A stretch of 16,037 nt of DNA from the NCBI GenBank assembly GCA_900541495.1, contig UQKC01000052.1, positions 1 to 16,037 on the forward strand, written 5' to 3'. This stretch comes from an uncultured Ruminococcus sp. (GTDB taxonomy: Bacteria; Bacillota; Clostridia; Oscillospirales; Ruminococcaceae). Under the pieces are notes generated by a model. That model was given only the letters and a program-made list of their open reading frames with translations, did not search any database and was not told the DNA's origin. How positions within the stretch are numbered: position 1 is the first letter of the stretch; every line of letters begins with the position of its first letter. Made by a program: the position numbers and the translations under genes. Of the stretch, positions 5,811 through 12,643 are shown piece by piece.

Positions 5811-6305
5811 TTACTTGGTCTTAAGGCTCTCCGAACCCTTTTCAATAGCGATAACGCCCGTTCTTACGAGTTCCTTTATACCGTAAGGACGAACAAGCTC
5901 CGCAAAGCGCTTCAAAGTCGGCGTTGTATCGCAGATTTCGACAGTTACGGTGTTGGAAGTAAGGTCAACGACCTTTGCGCCCATAATTTCGCAGATAGTG
6001 AGGATCTCGCTTCTCTGCGAAGCGTTTGCGTTTATCTTTATCATCTGAAGCTCTCTTGAAATAAACTCGCCCTCGCTGAGATTCTTGACTTTGAGTGTAT
6101 CGATGAGCTTGTTGAGCTGCTTTTCGAGCTGCTGAGCGGTGTGTTCATCACCGTCTGCAACAATGGTTATTCTTGAAATTTCGGGGTCATCGGTAACGCC
6201 TACTGCAAGGCTGTCGATGTTGAAGCCTCTTCTTGAAAATAGTCCCGAAACTCTCGAAAGAACGCCCGCATGGTTCTCAACAAGAACTGAGATCGTGTGT
6301 TTCAT
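5811..6305 (-). CDS. ilvN: acetolactate synthase small regulatory subunit
   Basis: This 164-residue protein is the regulatory partner of IlvB; it activates the enzyme and mediates valine feedback. An ACT domain covers about residues 3-75 (ISVLVENHAGVLSRVSGLFSR, then NIDSLAVG and TIVADGD), followed by the acetolactate synthase small-subunit C-terminal domain (about 80-157, with EIMGAKVVDLTSNTVTVEIC). The length is normal for the family. A GGGAGAGA ribosome site lies before the ATG, and the ilvB stop codon is 17 bases upstream, so the two subunits are co-translated from one messenger. The same subunit is called IlvH in some species; IlvN is used by position only. Confidence 0.94.
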   Translation of the reverse strand: MKHTISVLVENHAGVLSRVSGLFSRRGFNIDSLAVGVTDDPEISRITIVADGDEHTAQQLEKQLNKLIDTLKVKNLSEGEFISRELQMIKINANASQRSEILTICEIMGAKVVDLTSNTVTVEICDTTPTLKRFAELVRPYGIKELVRTGVIAIEKGSESLKTK

Positions 6306-6322
6306 ATATTTTTCTCTCCCTA

Positions 6323-7951
6323 TTATAAAGTGCTTTCGTTTTTGAATACGTTGACTTCAAGCAGGAACGGCTTGTCGGAAGCTGCGAGCTTTCCGATAGC
6401 TTCTTCCGCTTCGGACATATTTGAAACGGACATCGAATCAATGCCGTAAGCCTTTGCAAGCATCGCGAAATCAGGGTTTCCGTCCGTAAGACGAACAGCT
6501 ATCTGCTGATCTTTATATGCCTTTGTCTGAAGCTCACGAACCATTCCGAGACGGTTGTTTCGCATAATGATTATCTTTACGGCAATGTTCTCCTGAACGA
6601 TAGTCGCAAGCTCCATCATCTGCATCTGGAACGAACCGTCGCCGCAGATAACGACAACTTCCTTGTCGGGTGCAGCCATTTTCGCGCCGACAGCCGCAGG
6701 AACGGAGTAACCCATTGTTCCCATGCCGCCGCTCGTGAGGAATCTGCCGCCCTTTTTGATGTTGAAATTGTTGCAAGCCCATATCTGGTTCTGACCGACA
6801 TCGGCAACGCATACCGAGTTGTCGGGAAGTGCATTTGAAAGCTTGCGGATAAACATCTTCGGGTTGACGTAGCCCTCGGTTTCGTTTTCGGTAGGAACGG
6901 AATTCTTTACCTCGTTGAGTTCGGAAAGCCACTCGGAGCGGTCTTTCTTCTCGATGTAGTCGGTAAGCTCTGTAAGGATAGCCTTGCAGTCACCTACAAG
7001 CGGGATATCCGTTTCAATGTTCTTGCCTATCTCGGCAGGATCTATATCAATATGTATGATCTTCTTGTTTTCGGCAAGGAAGCTCGGCGAAGTGACAGCT
7101 CTGTCGCCAACTCTTGCGCCGATGAGGATAAGCGTGTCGCACTCGCTGACAGCGTGGTTAGCGGTCTTAACGCCGTGCATACCGAGCATACCCATATAAA
7201 GTGGGTGATCGGTCGGGAAAAGGCTTATGCCCATCATTGTCGAAACAGCAGGGATACCCGACTTTTCGGCAAAAGCGATAAGCTCGTCCGCAGCGTCGGA
7301 GGCAAAAACGCCGCCGCCTGCGCATATAAGCGGCTTCTTGGCAGCTTCGAGAGCCTTTGCGATCTTCTTCACCTGCATGGTGTTGCCCTTGAAAGTGGGC
7401 TTGTATGTGCGCATCGCAACTTCTTCAACGGGCTCATACTTGATGACAGCCTGCTGAACATCGATCGGAACATCTATCAGGACAGGGCCTTTTCTGCCCG
7501 TTCCTGCAATATGGAAAGCCTCCTTGAAGATTCGTGGGAGGTCGCTTGCGTTCTTGACAAGGTAGCTGTGCTTTACGAACGGCATCGCCGAACCCGTAAT
7601 GTCTGCCTCCTGGAAAACGTCGCAGCCGATCTGGTCGGTGGAAACCTGACCCGTGATACAGATTATCGGGATACTGTCGGCATAAGCGGTAGCTATCGCG
7701 GTAATAAGATTAGTTGCGCCCGGACCCGATGTGGCAATACATACAGCAGGTTTGTTTGTGATTCTTGCATAGCCGTTAGCGGCATGACCTGCATTAGCTT
7801 CATGTCTTACAAGGACATGGTGTATATCGCTTTTGTAAAGCTCATCATAGAAAGGGCAGATAGCAGCTCCGGGATAACCGAAGACGACTTTGACACCCTC
7901 TTGCTCCAGGCACTTGACCATGGCTTCGGCGGCTTTGATCTTCTCAGTCAT
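6323..7951 (-). CDS. ilvB: acetolactate synthase large catalytic subunit
   Basis: The enzyme joins two pyruvates, or pyruvate and 2-oxobutyrate, with thiamine diphosphate as cofactor, the first step of branched-chain amino acid synthesis. The 542 residues show the three-domain layout: an N-terminal PYR domain with GYPGAAICPFYDEL and catalytic Glu51 in RHEANAGHAANGYAR, then TSGPGATN; a middle domain from about 190; and a C-terminal PP domain with GDGSF (from 437) and the paired NN at 465-466 before RLGMVREL. An in-frame ATG 63 bases upstream overlaps the promoter, so the start at 7951 behind GGAG is preferred. The leader is only about 28 bases, so there is no room for a T-box or attenuator between promoter and gene. 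Confidence 0.95.
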   Translation of the reverse strand: MTEKIKAAEAMVKCLEQEGVKVVFGYPGAAICPFYDELYKSDIHHVLVRHEANAGHAANGYARITNKPAVCIATSGPGATNLITAIATAYADSIPIICITGQVSTDQIGCDVFQEADITGSAMPFVKHSYLVKNASDLPRIFKEAFHIAGTGRKGPVLIDVPIDVQQAVIKYEPVEEVAMRTYKPTFKGNTMQVKKIAKALEAAKKPLICAGGGVFASDAADELIAFAEKSGIPAVSTMMGISLFPTDHPLYMGMLGMHGVKTANHAVSECDTLILIGARVGDRAVTSPSFLAENKKIIHIDIDPAEIGKNIETDIPLVGDCKAILTELTDYIEKKDRSEWLSELNEVKNSVPTENETEGYVNPKMFIRKLSNALPDNSVCVADVGQNQIWACNNFNIKKGGRFLTSGGMGTMGYSVPAAVGAKMAAPDKEVVVICGDGSFQMQMMELATIVQENIAVKIIIMRNNRLGMVRELQTKAYKDQQIAVRLTDGNPDFAMLAKAYGIDSMSVSNMSEAEEAIGKLAASDKPFLLEVNVFKNESTL

Positions 7952-7985
7952 CCTAATCACTCCAAACATAATAAATATACCTATT

Positions 7986-8014
7986 ATTATAATGTTATTT
8001 CCTTTTAAAGTCAA
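7986..8014 (-). promoter_or_regulatory. promoter of the ilvBNC genes
   Basis: TTGACT (8014-8009) and TATAAT (7991-7986) are separated by exactly 17 bases on the minus strand. The predicted start lies near 7979. Regulation, if any, must act on this promoter and not on a leader RNA. Confidence 0.75.
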
Positions 8015-8073
8015 CCGATTTTTTATTAATTTATAAATATTGCGATATTTAATTTAGTTATAGAGGGTATAAC

Positions 8074-8187
8074 ATTTGCCATTCGCAATGCTTAATGCGC
8101 AATTCGTATTTATTTTGCTCCGCAAATTTACGGCGAAACAACAATTTCCCGAAATAAAATAATTACGCATTACGAATTACGCATTGA
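8074..8187. repeat. block of degenerate intergenic repeats
   Basis: The block combines ATTCGCAATGCTTAATGCGC, the TTTGCTCCGCAAATTTACGG segment shared with 3110-3130, and a direct repeat of AATTACGCATT/ACGAATTACGCATTGAT, which recurs at about 12622-12644 right at the GH9 stop codon. It is not an ordered CRISPR-like array. Confidence 0.6.
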
Positions 8188-8206
8188 TAAAATCCTTCAA
8201 ACATTA

Positions 8207-8235
8207 TTGCATTTACAGCAAAAGTTTGGTATAAT
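8207..8235 (+). promoter_or_regulatory. promoter of the SGNH lipoprotein-galactokinase pair
   Basis: TTGCAT (8207-8212) and TATAAT (8230-8235) are 17 bases apart. The leader to the ATG at 8283 is about 40 bases and contains the GGAAAGGGA ribosome site. Confidence 0.65.
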
Positions 8236-8282
8236 TAGTACATTGAATATTTTTCCTAAAAATCGGAAAGGGACGATAATAT

Positions 8283-9563
8283 ATGAAGAATACAAAGCGC
8301 ATTTCCGTTTTTATCGCGGCACTTATATGCATTTCGATGCTCGGCGGCTGCGGAAGCAAAACTGACGATGCAGGCACTTCCGAAACGAGCGAGGCAACAA
8401 CGGTTGTTACCACCGCTGTTTCGGCAGACGAAAACGCTGTTGACCCGAGCGTACCGTTCGACCTTGAGGGCGGCGTTACCGACAAGATGTACAACCGCGC
8501 ACTCCTCAGCGAGGGCAACACCTCCCGTCTTGCGGCGGCTATGGAAAAGGCTAAAAATGGCGAAAGCATCACCGTTGCGGCTATCGGCGGCTCTATCACG
8601 CAGGGTACGGCTGCTTCAAGCACGAACAGCTGCTATGCTTCGAGATTTTTCTCCTGGTGGCAGGAAAAGTTCCCCGAGTGCGAGGTCAACACCGTTAATG
8701 CAGGCATCGGCGGAACGGACTCCTACCTCGGCGTTCACCGCGCTGACGAGCAGCTTCTTTCCTACAACCCCGATGTTGTTGTTATCGAATTCTCGGTAAA
8801 CGACACGGACAAGACCATGAACAAATACTCCTACGACAGCCTTGTGCGCAAGGTTCTTTCCGCTGAAAACGAGCCTGCTGTCATTCTCCTTTTCACCACG
8901 CAGGAGGACGGAACGAGCCTGCAGGACGTTCACAAGGAAATAGGCAAGGCTTACGATCTGCCCATGATAAGCTACCGTGAAGCCGTTTACCCCGAGGTTG
9001 CGGCAGGAACTATCAACTGGAAAGACATTTCGCCCGACAACATTCACCCGAACGATATTGGTCACGGTATCATCGGTCAGCTTCTTTCCCGCTATCTTGA
9101 CGGAATTTACGATTCCGACACGGCTTCTCTCGCTGCTGAAGTGACGGCTTTCGACACAGAGGGCTACACAAACGATTACTACAAGAATGCAAAGCTTGTC
9201 AACGCTTCGCAGATCGAATATACTGCCGACGGCTTCGAGGTCGGTCAGAACAAGGTCTACACGCAGTTCCCCGAAAACTGGATAACCGAGGGCGGCGGAA
9301 CGCTTTCATTCGATGTTGAATGTCAGAACATCGGCATACTTTACCTCAAAACTACGGACGGCAAGAGCGGCACTTACGAAGTTTATGTTGACGGCGAGCG
9401 CAAGGGCAAGCTTGAGGGCGACTTCTCGGGCGGCTGGGGAAATTACGCTTTCCCGAAGCAGGTACTTCTTGCAAAGGACACCGAAAAGCACACTGTTGAA
9501 ATAAAGCCTGCCGAGGGTTCGGAGGACAAGGGCATCACAATTCTTGCAATAATGGAAAGCTAA
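8283..9563 (+). CDS. exported SGNH/GDSL-type hydrolase lipoprotein
   Basis: Residues 1-23 are a lipoprotein signal with lipobox LGGC (Cys23), followed by a Ser/Thr-rich linker to about residue 55, so the enzyme should be anchored outside the membrane. The SGNH core has block I GGSITQG with nucleophile Ser104, block II NAGIGGTDS (Gly143/144), block III FSVND (Asn173) and block V DNIHPND with Asp252 and His255. A beta-rich C-terminal part of about 150 residues (280-426, with YLKTTDGKSGTYEVYVDG) may be a carbohydrate-binding-like sandwich. The likely activity is ester removal, perhaps acetyl groups on a glycan; the substrate is not readable from sequence. It is followed 13 bases later by a galactokinase-like gene, so the pair probably serves one sugar route. 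Confidence 0.85.
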   Translation: MKNTKRISVFIAALICISMLGGCGSKTDDAGTSETSEATTVVTTAVSADENAVDPSVPFDLEGGVTDKMYNRALLSEGNTSRLAAAMEKAKNGESITVAAIGGSITQGTAASSTNSCYASRFFSWWQEKFPECEVNTVNAGIGGTDSYLGVHRADEQLLSYNPDVVVIEFSVNDTDKTMNKYSYDSLVRKVLSAENEPAVILLFTTQEDGTSLQDVHKEIGKAYDLPMISYREAVYPEVAAGTINWKDISPDNIHPNDIGHGIIGQLLSRYLDGIYDSDTASLAAEVTAFDTEGYTNDYYKNAKLVNASQIEYTADGFEVGQNKVYTQFPENWITEGGGTLSFDVECQNIGILYLKTTDGKSGTYEVYVDGERKGKLEGDFSGGWGNYAFPKQVLLAKDTEKHTVEIKPAEGSEDKGITILAIMES

Positions 9564-9576
9564 GGAGAATAAAACT

Positions 9577-10824
9577 ATGAATATCAATGAAAATGAGCTT
9601 ATAAAGCTTTACGGCGAAGATCAGCTTGACCGCCAGAAAGCACGTTACAAAGCTGCTGAGGAAAGCTTCGTCAAGGAATTCGGCGAGCAGAGCGGCGTGA
9701 GAATTTTCTCCGCCTCCGGAAGAACAGAGGTAAGCGGCAACCACACCGACCACAACAACGGCAAGGTTCTTGCGGCGGCTGTAAACCTTGACATCATCGC
9801 ATACACCGTTCCGACCGATGACGGCATCATTACCGTAAAATCGGAGGGTTATCCACTTTTCACCGTTGACACGAAAGAGCTTGAAGCCAAGGCTGACGAA
9901 AAGGACACAACTCCTGCGCTCGTAAGGGGCGTTGCGGCAGGCTTTGCGAAAAACGGACTTAAAATAGGCGGCTTCAAGGCTTATATGACCTCGGACGTTA
10001 TGAAAGGAAGCGGCGTTTCGTCCTCGGCGGCGTTTGAAGTCCTTGTTGCAAGCATACTTTCGGGACTTTACAATGACAACACCGTGAGCGCGGTAAAAGC
10101 GGCACAGATATCGCAGTTCGCCGAGAATGAATATTTCGGCAAGCCGAGCGGACTTCTCGACCAGATGGCGGCTTCGGTCGGCGGCTTCGTTTATGTTGAC
10201 TTCAAGAAAACTCAGTATCCTATCATCGTGCCGATCGAGTTCGACATCAATCAGTACGGCTACACCCTCTGCATCGTTGACACCAAGGGCAGCCACGCAG
10301 ACCTCACCCCCGAATATGCAGCTATCCCTGCCGAGATGAAGTCGGTTGCGGCGGCACTCGGAAAGACCGTTCTCCGCGAGGTCGAGGAAGAGGAATTCTT
10401 CGCAAAAATGGGCGAACTTCGCAAAAAGTGCGGCGACAGAGCAGTTCTCCGTGCAGCGCATTTCTTCGATGAGAACAACCGCGTGGAAAAAGCGGCAGAA
10501 GCGCTCAAATCGGGCGATATCGACACATTCCTCGCAGCTATTAACGCGAGCGGAAACAGCTCCTATAAATTCCTGCAGAATGTTTATGCGAACAAAAACC
10601 CCGAAGAACAGGGTGTTGCGGTCGGACTTTACACCGCAGAGCGCGTTCTCGGCGGAAAGGGCGCATCGCGTGTACACGGCGGCGGCTTCGCAGGCACTAT
10701 TCAGGCATTCGTTCCGAACGAGCTTCTTGACGAATTCATAAAGGCAGAAAACGCTGTCTTCGGCGAGGGTTCGTGCCACAAGCTTTTCATTCGTCCTGTT
10801 GGCGGAACTGAGATCAATGTGTAA
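9577..10824 (+). CDS. galK: galactokinase-like GHMP sugar kinase
   Basis: This cytoplasmic kinase uses ATP to phosphorylate a sugar at C1. GHMP motif I reads GRTEVSGNHTDHNNG (residues 48-62) with catalytic Arg49 and sugar-binding Asp58; motif II is GSGVSSSAA (144-152); the catalytic Asp195 is in GLLDQMA; motif III is GGGFAGTIQAF near the C-terminus. At 415 residues it is slightly longer than usual galactokinases (about 390). Two sugar-pocket positions differ from the classic GEHTDY: Asn55 for Glu and His59 for Tyr. The name galK is therefore by family, and another hexose or sugar acid remains possible. The ribosome site AAGGAGAA starts at the last base of the preceding stop codon. No galT or galE lies nearby. 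Confidence 0.82.
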   Translation: MNINENELIKLYGEDQLDRQKARYKAAEESFVKEFGEQSGVRIFSASGRTEVSGNHTDHNNGKVLAAAVNLDIIAYTVPTDDGIITVKSEGYPLFTVDTKELEAKADEKDTTPALVRGVAAGFAKNGLKIGGFKAYMTSDVMKGSGVSSSAAFEVLVASILSGLYNDNTVSAVKAAQISQFAENEYFGKPSGLLDQMAASVGGFVYVDFKKTQYPIIVPIEFDINQYGYTLCIVDTKGSHADLTPEYAAIPAEMKSVAAALGKTVLREVEEEEFFAKMGELRKKCGDRAVLRAAHFFDENNRVEKAAEALKSGDIDTFLAAINASGNSSYKFLQNVYANKNPEEQGVAVGLYTAERVLGGKGASRVHGGGFAGTIQAFVPNELLDEFIKAENAVFGEGSCHKLFIRPVGGTEINV

Positions 10825-10857
10825 TTATTTGTATTGCGTATATTTGTCATAAACTCC

Positions 10858-10932
10858 GTAGGGACGGGTCACACGTCCCGAATCGCGAAGTCGTAGAAAA
10901 TTTGCCGTGAGGGAGGTTTTTAGAGGTTCCCT
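10858..10932. repeat. element C-related hairpin plus GGTTTTTAGAGG repeat
   Basis: GGGACG and CGTCCC pair at 10860-10880, followed by GAATCGCG, matching the left half of element B at 12413-12442. A second piece at 10910-10932 has AGGGA/TCCCT ends around GGTTTTTAGAGG and resembles 39-59. Both lie between convergent genes and may help separate transcripts, but neither has a T-run typical of terminators. Confidence 0.55.
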
Positions 10933-10943
10933 AATGTAACTCC

Positions 10944-11426
10944 TTATATTTCGGTCATTTCCGCTTCATTGCCGTGTTCAATGATAAGTCGCAGAACATC
11001 ATCGGCTTTCATATAAACGGTCGCGGTGTTGTCGTTAGGGTGAACACCGATCATTCCACTCTCAAATTCGGCATCAAGGTAAAATTTCACCTTGCATTCG
11101 CTGTCGTTAAGCAGTCCGAGCGGTGTTACCGAGCCCGGGGTGAGTTCCATAATTTCGAGCAGGTCATCGGCAGAGGCAAACGAAAGATGTCTTAATTCGT
11201 GCTTTTGGCGAAAATCCTTTAGATCGACACGCTTGTCGCCCTTAACGGTGATAAGGTAGTAGTTCCGCTTTTTATCATCACGGACAAAAAGGTTTTTCGC
11301 TTCCCATTCGGGGTGGGGAAGCTCGATCGTGCCGAGTTCGTCCATATTGAACACGGCTTTATGCTCGACAGCTTCAAATTTTATGTTATTTTCCTTTAAA
11401 AAGGCGTAAGTTTCTTCTTTGTTCAT
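10944..11426 (-). CDS. YbaK/ProX-type prolyl-tRNA editing protein
   Basis: The 160-residue protein is a free-standing aminoacyl-tRNA deacylase domain that removes wrongly attached amino acids, typically alanine from tRNA-Pro for the ProX/PrdX group. Family features include the N-terminal VEHKAVFNMDEL block, the conserved lysine segment ITVKGDKRVDLKDF, the SVTPLGLLND motif and the C-terminal GVHPNDNTATVYM block. The single domain covers the whole length. A TTG codon 12 bases upstream is in frame, but GGTGAG lies between it and the ATG at 11426, so the ATG is preferred. It is 24 bases behind the TraX-like gene and probably shares its promoter. The exact mischarged tRNA is inferred from family resemblance. 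Confidence 0.88.
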   Translation of the reverse strand: MNKEETYAFLKENNIKFEAVEHKAVFNMDELGTIELPHPEWEAKNLFVRDDKKRNYYLITVKGDKRVDLKDFRQKHELRHLSFASADDLLEIMELTPGSVTPLGLLNDSECKVKFYLDAEFESGMIGVHPNDNTATVYMKADDVLRLIIEHGNEAEMTEI

Positions 11427-11450
11427 TTTTCTCACCAAATTAATAAGGTT

Positions 11451-12200
11451 TTATCGCAAAGCAAGCTGGATAAAGCCGAGAATTGCGAGATGAAGCGGAT
11501 AGTATATGTAGAAAAACCACTTCATGTTCTTGTTTACGTTCGGGTTTTTGCCCCTTTCGCCGTTGTAAAGCTTTATGAACGGTATTGCGAGGACAACACC
11601 CATTTGCACAAGTCCGTAGACCCAATCGATAGCGAAGCAGTACACGGCGGCATATATCGCAACATATATTATAAGCCACATCGACTGCGTTTTGAGGTTG
11701 CCGCGGTTCGTGCCGAATGCGAGTATGCAAAGGCTTGCGATGCAGCTCCAGTCGCTCGGGAACGTCACAAGGCATATCAGCAGTATAAGAACGGTTTTGA
11801 CCCATTGCTTCCGTATCTTTTCGCTGTTGACTACGCGCAGCATAACAAGTCCCCATGCGAGCGGCCAGATAACGCTCGTCTGGTTGAGGATATTTCCGTA
11901 ATAAAACGGGATAAATGACTTCCAATCGACAAAATCCGCAGATGCGAAAATATATGCGAAATGCGAGATGAACGCAAACACGAACAATCGGCAGGTATAT
12001 TTGCGTATATTTTTAGTGTAGTGATATCCCTCTGCGATAAAAAAGCACATTATCGGGCAGGTAAGTCTGCCGATGATATGCAGGATAACGGGCAGAGCTT
12101 CGTGCGGATAATCGGGGAAAGCGAGCCACGCGATATGGTCAATCGTCATTGCGGCAACGGCGATCATTTTAAGTGCATTGGAGTTCAAGCCCTTTTTCAT
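11451..12200 (-). CDS. TraX family membrane protein
   Basis: This 249-residue protein has about seven to eight hydrophobic segments and begins with the TraX-type signature LKMIAVAAMTIDHIAWLAF, then IGRLTCPIMCFFIAEGYHYT. The F-plasmid TraX acetylates pilin; chromosomal relatives in Firmicutes are common and their substrate is not established. An acyltransferase-like role at the cytoplasmic membrane is inferred. Nothing else here suggests a conjugative element, so this is not evidence for plasmid origin. The start has AAGGGGCG upstream and a clear promoter at 12257-12285. It precedes the tRNA-editing gene by 24 bases; a functional link between the two is not obvious. Confidence 0.85.
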   Translation of the reverse strand: MKKGLNSNALKMIAVAAMTIDHIAWLAFPDYPHEALPVILHIIGRLTCPIMCFFIAEGYHYTKNIRKYTCRLFVFAFISHFAYIFASADFVDWKSFIPFYYGNILNQTSVIWPLAWGLVMLRVVNSEKIRKQWVKTVLILLICLVTFPSDWSCIASLCILAFGTNRGNLKTQSMWLIIYVAIYAAVYCFAIDWVYGLVQMGVVLAIPFIKLYNGERGKNPNVNKNMKWFFYIYYPLHLAILGFIQLALR

Positions 12201-12256
12201 TTTGTCGCCCCTTATGATAAATTCGGAATTGTCGTGGGTCTATGCTCTGATTTTTA

Positions 12257-12285
12257 ATTATACCGCAAAAAAATATAAAAGTAAA
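12257..12285 (-). promoter_or_regulatory. promoter of the TraX-like gene
   Basis: TTTACT (12285-12280) and TATAAT (12262-12257) lie 17 bases apart on the minus strand, giving a leader of about 50 bases. Confidence 0.65.
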
Positions 12286-12412
12286 TAGCTTTGCGGCATA
12301 TTGCCACGGTATTTCGACGAGTAAATAATACTGATCACCAATAAAATACAGAAAAATCTGCGCCGAGATCCGTATATTCAAGATTGTCGGCTTGATTTTT
12401 CCATATTTCACC

Positions 12413-12594
12413 GTAGGGGACGGGTTTTCCGTCCCGAATCGCGTCAGCGATTTTTCGGTGTACGGATACACAATAAAAACACCGTAATTCATAATAAACA
12501 CAGACCTGTTTCCATTGGAATTATCCCTTTGAAAACAGGTCTGTTTGTTTATATTGTAACGCCTTGCGGCGCGGAACGGAAATTCGTCCACTAC
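12413..12594. repeat. inverted-repeat-bounded element B, copy 1
   Basis: The element starts GTAGGGGACGGG and ends with the near-complement CGTCCACTAC. It contains a central hairpin CAGACCTGTTT (12501-12511) with AAACAGGTCTG (12533-12543), and an AACGCCTTGCGGCG segment shared with copy 2. It encodes no protein, so it is like a miniature inverted-repeat element. It lies where minus-strand transcription from the GH9 gene must end before the TraX gene, so its hairpin may act as a terminator. Confidence 0.65.
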
Positions 12595-12643
12595 ATTATA
12601 TACTCCTATTACGGAACAAAATAATTACGAATTACGCATTGAT

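Larger units (their letters stand above)
7952..8282. other. divergent region between ilvB and the SGNH lipoprotein gene
   Basis: This 331-base stretch has no gene. It holds the ilvB promoter at 7986-8014, an AT-rich spacer, a block of short repeats at about 8074-8187, and the promoter of the lipoprotein gene at 8207-8235. Confidence 0.7.
12201..12643. other. gene-free region between traX-like gene and GH9 gene
   Basis: The 443 bases hold the TraX promoter (12257-12285), element B copy 1 with its internal hairpin (12413-12594), and an AATTACGAATTACGCATTG repeat that runs to the GH9 stop codon. A minus-strand open frame across it overlaps these repeats and the TraX start and is not credible as a gene. 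Confidence 0.65.

Noticed and set aside
7052..8008. Long plus-strand open frame (318 codons) opposite ilvB
   Set aside because: It is antisense to acetolactate synthase, crosses the ilvB promoter and has no recognisable domains.
7952..8014. 21-residue N-terminal extension of IlvB, or a leader peptide/T-box in front of ilvB
   Set aside because: The region contains the promoter itself and leaves only about 28 bases of leader, too short for an attenuator or T-box.
9535..10779. Minus-strand open frame of 414 codons opposite the kinase gene
   Set aside because: It is fully antisense to a GHMP kinase with all motifs, and its product is Cys/Arg-rich with no domain pattern.
11451..12200. Conjugative plasmid or integrative element suggested by the TraX family
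   Set aside because: No relaxase, coupling protein or integrase is present, and chromosomal TraX relatives are widespread in Firmicutes.
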